Shown here: in pieces, positions 58,321 through 64,000 of the stretch
How the letters are laid out: each line of letters starts with the position of its first letter
Position numbering within the stretch: the first letter of the stretch is position 1
NCBI GenBank assembly: GCA_039545315.1
Contig: BCIM01000008.1
Location: 434,001 to 498,000 of the forward strand
From: Kondoa malvinella
Lineage: Eukaryota > Basidiomycota > Agaricostilbomycetes > Agaricostilbales > Kondoaceae
Direction of reading: 5' to 3'
Length of the DNA stretch: 64,000 nt
The notes under the pieces: generated by a model
The model's database searches: none
Seen by the model: the letters and a program-made list of their open reading frames with translations, nothing else
What the model was told of the DNA's origin: nothing
Made by a program: the position numbers and the translations under genes

Positions 58321-61300
58321 ATGTTGGGAGCAAAGGCAACCGTGCGTTCGAAAAAAAAGTTACAAGTGTCGATCAGTCAGGTGCTGACTGTTGAGCGCAC
58401 ATAGAAACTCCATCACTTGGCTCATAGATCACTACGCAATGCCGTCAACCTCAATTTAAACATTGGCAACCAGAACAATGCAAGCACATCAGCAGCACCT
58501 GCAGGCTATTTCACAGCTGCCCCTTCACCCGAGCCGCTGCAGCCAAACAGCTTCTTTACTCCTTCTCCTTTGCCGGTCAATGTGACGGATGTAGTAAGCT
58601 GCAGACCTGGTCCGACCAGGCAGGAAGAGAGGAATAGATCGAATGCTGGTAGAGGCGAGCAGAATTCTAGGGACAGCACAGGCAACACAGAATGGCTTCT
58701 TTCGGTATGCTACACGGGTGATCTGTGATGCACATTCACTGACGAGGGTATTCAGGGAAAGTCAAAAATTGCTGCTGTTCAAGCTGGTGTCAACTCATCC
58801 CAAGACACTTATGGATCAAATGATCGCTCAGAAGACGACTCTGAACAACTCCAAAGTGGTCGCTTGACCTCCAAAGGCTTTGTGCCTCGACCTTCAATAT
58901 CGCGAGAAGCTGTTCTTGTCAAAGCGAATAGCCCAGTCATCCCTGTCGAACAGCGCAGCTTTTCCGTCGAGTCGTTACAAGCTTTCCAAGATCGATACAG
59001 AGCTGTTTTGAGCACTGGAAAACGTCGAAGGCTTCTAGCGCCCGAAAGTACCACCTCGAGACCACAGCTTTCAGTACGGCACAATTCGACTTTTGCCAGC
59101 TCCGAACCAACTAGTCAAGATGTAGGCCCAATTCCGAGCATGGTCGATCTGCCCACCAACAAAGGCGCACCTGAACAAAGTGAAGCGCAGAAAGTTCGAC
59201 CCCCACCTACTCGCCGACCCAGATCCAATTCTTCCCCGGCTTCTGCTCAAAGAGGTTCTTTCGCTTACAAATCAAATGACACGCCCGAAGAAGCCGACCT
59301 GCGAGCGAAATTGCAGACTGCGGTCAACAACAAGGAAATTAACGCAGTCCTAAAGCTCAGGGACGAATATCTCAACTCTGGCAAGCTCTCGGAAAAGTCG
59401 CACAACCACGTTTTTCGCGCATTGGCGAGGACAGCAACTGGTGCTCGACCTACGCATCACGTCAACAACTTTTTCGCTACTTTCAGTCCAAACAATTTCG
59501 TTCCCGATCTAGCAAGCTATGGCAACCTCATTGAAGCGCTTTGTCGAAGAGACGGCCGGGTAACACGAGAGTTGAATTTGGTATATAATCGGTTGTTGAA
59601 GCGGCAATTGGTCAATCGGGCTCGGGTCGATACAAAGACTCAAGACGTTTGGGCAGCGGAAGATGTCGACCGCACAGTCATTCGTAATGAAGACGCTTAC
59701 CGACGCAGCATCACTTCCGAACGTAATGGTATCGCCGCTCTACAGATCTATCAAGCTATCGGTCATTCTGCCAACTTTTTGCCTACACCTACTTTCTTTG
59801 CGCTGCTTTCCATGTGCGCTAGGAACGGGTTTGTGGATCAAGGCGTCGATATCTATGCACGTCTGGAACAGCGTCGATTGGAAAGACCAATCTATCCCCT
59901 TTTGCTCATGATTCGTCTTTATGGTCAAGCAGGTGATCTTCAAGGTGCCAAAGAAGTCTTTGCAGCATATGAAAAGCACCGCACCGAATCGCCTATCGAA
60001 GGCACGCAAACGCTTGATGCACCTACGCCAGCCAACTATTCTCCAGTCAGTTTCAAGCACAAGTGGGATTTGGAAGACTACCCGATGACCGAATCGCGAT
60101 TCGAGCGTAGCGACGAACTTGCTCTTTGGGTTTTCTACATCAAGGCTCACTTTGCGGCTGGGGATCCTGCTGGTGCGGTCGAGGTGTTTGAAAAGCTTAT
60201 TCGGCCAGAAACGGGTGTTCCTCTTGATGCTTTGGTGTTTTCGTCAATGGTTGAGGGATTCTTGGGCCTCAACTACAAGCTCTCTACAGTCGATGTCGGT
60301 TCAGCTCGAAGATGGTTCGATCAAGTCATGCGCCAGCCTTCTTTCGTTCAAGATGCAGACGGTCAACCTAAACTCAATGCCTCGTTCTTCTTGCCTTCCT
60401 TCTACACTTTGTTCAAAGTCGACACGCCGGAAGCACTCGATACTGCCTGCCACATTTACTCATGCTTCGTTGACTACTCCCGCAAATACCAGCTAGGCCT
60501 TCGCATCTCGGAATACTCTGCCATCACCGACTTCTGCATCAGTCACGCCCTTCGAGCCGATACATCACACGTCCGCGCCAACGAGCTACTCGACCGTATT
60601 CTACTGTACAAGACCAATTTCATGTCGGACCTCGCGGATGGTCGGATCAACGGTCTTGAACCTGGATATCATCTTGCGCATGGCATGGTCAGACGTATCG
60701 GTACGGCACTGGCGTATCATGGTCGCTTCGAACAGGCAGAGGAACACTTTGAAGAGCTTGTCGCTTCATTCGAAGGCGAACGTCAGACGAGCGAAGAAGG
60801 CGCGGAGTCGTTCGTCAAGTTCAAGCCAAAGCTATACGAGTTCGGTCTTGCCGTTCTGGGCTACAACGCACCATCCATTTCTGGTCCTCGCACGCCTACT
60901 ATTTCGACTCTGCTTCGCGTGACCGATATCTTCTGTCGTACTCTCGGCAAAACGCCCAGTCGTCTCATGGCCATCGATATCGTCAAGCGCTACCGAGAAC
61001 TACGCAGATCGCTTCATGGCGAAGTCAACACTACTGCTGCCGATTTGACATCAAACAACTGGCTCGCAATTCTGAATGCTTTTGCTCGCGAGGAAGTCGA
61101 GATTCGGAAGAACAAGCTACCCATCAGTGGCATCGGTCTTTCTACCGTGCTTGAAGACATGCAACACGCAAACGTCACGCTGGAGATTTTGCCAGAATTC
61201 CATGCTCTGCTGCGCGATACAGCTCTCGCATTCTCAGAGGCGTTCGGACCTGAAGAGGCCATCAGGCTACTCCAGCCAGCTTTGCCCAGAGAAAATATGT

Positions 61301-63315
61301 CCAATGTAACAGCTGAAGGTGAGAAGCCAAGACATCGGAAATCTAGAAACAAACTGAAGAAAGGTAATAGCCGTAGCAGTTGGCGATAAGAAGGGCGATC
61401 AAGATGTGGCAACGGAAGAAGCAAGTTCGGAAGAAGTGGTTTCGGCAAGCGCGCAAGACCCTGCAGAATCAATCCAGCAAGCGCTCGCTCCAGAAGAGGA
61501 CCTGATTAGTTTAGAGCACCAGAACGATCCTGCCGGCATAGAATCTACGCCTCGAGACAGCGCTATCGATATCACACCCTCGCCAACAACTCAATCTTCT
61601 GCCGATACTTTCGCTAACGTTCTTCCGTCTCGATCACCAACTCCCTCATACATCTCTCTACCTCAACCGCAAGTGTACACTAGAGTGGGTAAGAGGCAAT
61701 CAATCTTTGATGTGCAAGTGACGGACGCTGTGAACACTCGAATGCTCTCGAAGAACGGAGCCATCACTGCAGCTCGACTTGTTCTCAGCTACGCGCAGGA
61801 CGGCAAATACTGCCACGTGACTGCCATTGGCAAGGCTATGCGAGAAGTCGCTCGTCAGAGTGGGCAACCGCAACTGGTAGAAGAACTTTATCTGCTTGCC
61901 TATAATCTTCTACCACGCCTCGACGATCAACCCGATCAACAAATGGCCTTGTGGATCCAGCTGGAAGACAATGCACTTATAGCGATGGCCAATTTAGGTC
62001 TGCTCGATCGCGTTGCGCAACACAGAGACCGCCTCGTCGCAGCTGGCAGCGCGCCCTCAGCTGATGCCTACGGTGCTATGATCCTCAACGCTCACGACAC
62101 TACCGACGATGCTGCTGTCGCTATAGAACTCTTCGAAGAATCTCGCCGACTTGGTGTCATTCCCAATACCTATCTTTTCAACAACCTCATTTCTCGCCTG
62201 TCGAAGGCACGTCGTGCTACCGCCGTCCTCGAATGCTTCGGCCAGATGAAAGCTGCCGGCATCGCTCCTTCGGCAGTTACTTACGGTACAGTCATCAATG
62301 CGGTGAGTTCTTCTGATGCGCTTTGTTATGATCTATATTGACATTGCTATACAGTGCTGTAAAGTCGGCGACATTACCGCCGCAACAGCTCTTTTGGAAG
62401 AGATGCAGAACCTGCAAGACTTTGTGCCTCGCGTGCCACCCTACAACACGATGATGCAATACTTCGTCGTCACCTCGCCAAATCGAGAGAAAGCTCTGCA
62501 ATACTATGAAGACATGAAGCGTCGCAATGTCCGACCATCCGATCATACGTATAAGCTACTCCTGGACTGCTACGGCGCTACCCAACCTGTTAACAACGAA
62601 GCGATGCAGAACATCTTTAGCCAAATCGAAGCCGACCGCCACATTTCTGTACAAGGCGTTCATTGGGCAGCAGTGATCAACTCTTATGGCTGCGTACAAT
62701 CCAATCTAGAAGAAGCTCAAAAGATTTTCGAATCTATCTCAAGCCATCCTTCAGCTTCAACTGGTCTACCTGATGCGGTCTGCTACGAAGCCATCTTGAA
62801 TGCCTGCCTAGTCAACAACAAGCCAGAACTAGTCGAAGACTATGTAGAACGGTTACGAAAGCAGAAAGTTCATTCCACTGCCTACGTCGAGAATGACCGC
62901 ATAAAAGTGAGCCTTTCTGTCTCTTTTAGGCATCTCAAGCTGATATTTCGTTAGGCCTTTGCCGCTCAAAATCGACTAGGTGACGCTCGAGCAGTGTTTG
63001 ACTCTCTAGCAGATCCACCAAGCGGCAGCGCAGCACCAGGCAACCATCCCGGTGGTGGAAGACGTCGTCGCGGTCCTTCGCATTACATGACTGCTCAAGA
63101 TCCAGTCTATCGCGAACCGAGTACTTTTGAAGTCATGATTCGGGCCGAAGTGCAAGCTGGGGAGGTTCAGCGAGCCAACGCGTTGATCGATAGGGCGTCG
63201 GCTAGATCTTTCCCTGTGGCTGTCATGGAGAAGTACGTGTCGTTTCTTTCTTTTGATGGACATGACCGATGTTGTTGATAGGTTGAGAAGAATCTTGTCG
63301 GAAGTGAAACAGTAG
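58321..63315 (+). CDS. Very large mitochondrial pentatricopeptide-repeat protein
   Basis: About 1,550 residues. ATG 58321 gives a basic presequence (MLGAKATVRSKKKLQ). A 40-nt intron then joins KLHHLAHRSLRNAVNLNLNI, consistent with mitochondrial import. After 100 disordered residues come many 35-residue helical repeats: FFALLSMCARNGFVDQGVDI, PLLLMIRLYGQAGDLQGAKE, LALWVFYIKAHFAAGDPAGA, AYGAMILNAHDTTDDAAVAI, TYLFNNLISRLSKARRATAV, and VTYGTVINACCKVGDITAAT. Apparent gene breaks disappear with splicing. A 61-nt intron (GTGAGA...GTAGCAG) bridges the stop at 61387, and later introns fall at about 62303, 62909 and 63232. The end is RRILSEVKQ at 63313-63315. PPR proteins bind organellar RNA and control its stability or translation; the target is unknown. 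Confidence 0.85.
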
Positions 63316-63426
63316 TATGATGCATGTTTGTCGTATACCATAGCAGAATGATATCCCTTGGGTGTTTGTTGATATCTCTTGAATAAATGTACAAATAGTA
63401 GAAACCACTGCATCGCACTACTTTTC

Positions 63427-64000
63427 TCATGCATTCGACACTGTTATTGGTACATCTGCAGAATCCTCCATGAGGTCAACCACTTGTCCATCCGGTAATA
63501 TCACCTTCCACCTCACTTATAAACCCTCAATCAGCGAATGCAGCGTCGGACAAGAAGAAAGACACTTGCATATCTCGAAAGCGCTATCTGAAGTGCGCCT
63601 TATAGAAGTAAAAAGAGCTGTGCCCGTTCCTTTATCGCCAGCGATAGGGAACGATACGTCGACTGAGCCTGTCCACCCAGAACACTCTCTCTATCAGCGC
63701 ATGCCGAAGAGGAAAGCTCTATATGGACCTTGTAATAGATTCACGCTGCCTGATATCCAAGGATCGCTGCCTAGAACGAAACGTCAGATGATCAGTTAGA
63801 AAAGGGCAAAAGAAGCGCACTGAAGAGGTGAGGAACAGGTTTCACATGACCTCCTAGCGCTGCATCTATCCTGGGCGATTTCTTGACCTTTGTAATTAGC
63901 GTTCTGACGACTGCATAGAATCATGGTTCATGGACGATTCCATGCCAGATGAAAGTGGATCTCACCTGAAGATGATGCCCGTTCATAGTTCATCGCTGTA
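63427..64000 (-). CDS. COA1: COA1-like cytochrome c oxidase assembly factor, 5' end outside the window
   Basis: The spliced C-terminal 115 residues read SSVVRTLITKVKKSPRIDAA, then LGGSDPWISGSVNLLQ, GSVDVSFPIAGDKGTGTALF, TSIRRTSDSAFEICKWKVIL and PDGQVVDLMEDSADVPITVS, with the stop at 63427. The order LG-x-G...SFPIxGxKGxG...R...W(K)V...G is that of the COA1/TIM21-like fold. The VVRxL...LG lead-in favours COA1, which works on the early Cox1 assembly intermediate in the inner membrane. Introns at about 63505-63552, 63677-63736 and 63782-63850 are consensus. The N-terminal presequence and membrane helix should lie beyond position 64000. TIM21 remains a less likely alternative. Confidence 0.6.

Noticed and set aside
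61387..61406. Two adjacent PPR genes rather than one
   Set aside because: The second frame lacks any ATG near its beginning, and a 61-nt intron with GTGAGA donor and GCAG acceptor joins both frames in phase.
1..64000. Search for tRNA, rRNA, intact transposons or a biosynthetic cluster
   Set aside because: No cloverleaf-like box A/B pair, transposase or reverse transcriptase motif, or group of tailoring enzymes was recognised by reading; a covariance-model search could still find small RNAs.

Overview
The window looks like nuclear chromosomal DNA of an intron-rich basidiomycete, probably a yeast-like or otherwise compact-genome lineage. Genes sit on both strands and are usually separated by only 100-500 bp. 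Most are split by introns of about 45-65 nt with GT-AG borders and a CTNAC/CTAAT-like branch point. The lineage call rests on this architecture and on families common in basidiomycetes: DUF6534-like seven-helix membrane proteins, F-box/LRR proteins, GH128 glucanases, and a SUMO-like protein with a basidiomycete-type C-terminal domain. I cannot name the genus. No rRNA, tRNA, CRISPR array or intact transposon was recognised.

Layout. 1-4.1 kb: the 3' end of an unrecognised gene, a bromodomain protein (minus) and a Dabb-domain protein (plus). 4.2-12.6 kb: a BCK1-type MAPKKK followed by a PMT2-type O-mannosyltransferase. 12.7-21.3 kb: a seven-helix membrane protein, a TMEM205-like protein, a ChAPs cargo adaptor and a MYND-finger protein with a 57-bp tandem repeat. 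21.5-26.6 kb: a decayed GH128 glucanase, an F-box/LRR gene and an intact GH128 glucanase; a 130-bp duplicated segment lies just upstream of the first two. 27-31 kb: a disordered protein, a membrane-anchored Cys-rich protein and a SUMO-like-domain protein. 31.4-38 kb: four consecutive mitochondrial genes on the minus strand (ISA2, mL46, mL38, ACO2-like aconitase). 38-44.4 kb: a PIP-box protein, a multi-pass membrane protein and TAF4. 44.5-53.3 kb: DNA topoisomerase II and a long coiled-coil protein. 53.7-57.5 kb: a formate/nitrite transporter and a second seven-helix protein, with a roughly 250-bp imperfect direct repeat around the transporter. 58.3-64 kb: a very large mitochondrial PPR protein and a partial COA1-like factor.

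Together the genes form an ordinary housekeeping neighbourhood with two loose themes. One is cell wall and secretion (BCK1, PMT2, ChAPs, GH128). The other is mitochondrial function (ISA2, mL46, mL38, ACO2, PPR, COA1). The most interesting observations are the GH128 pseudogene with duplicated promoter-proximal sequence, the direct repeats around the transporter gene, three consecutive micro-exons in PMT2, a probable GC-AG intron in the aconitase, and an unfamiliar protein with a textbook PCNA-binding box. I found no convincing multi-gene system of a new type.
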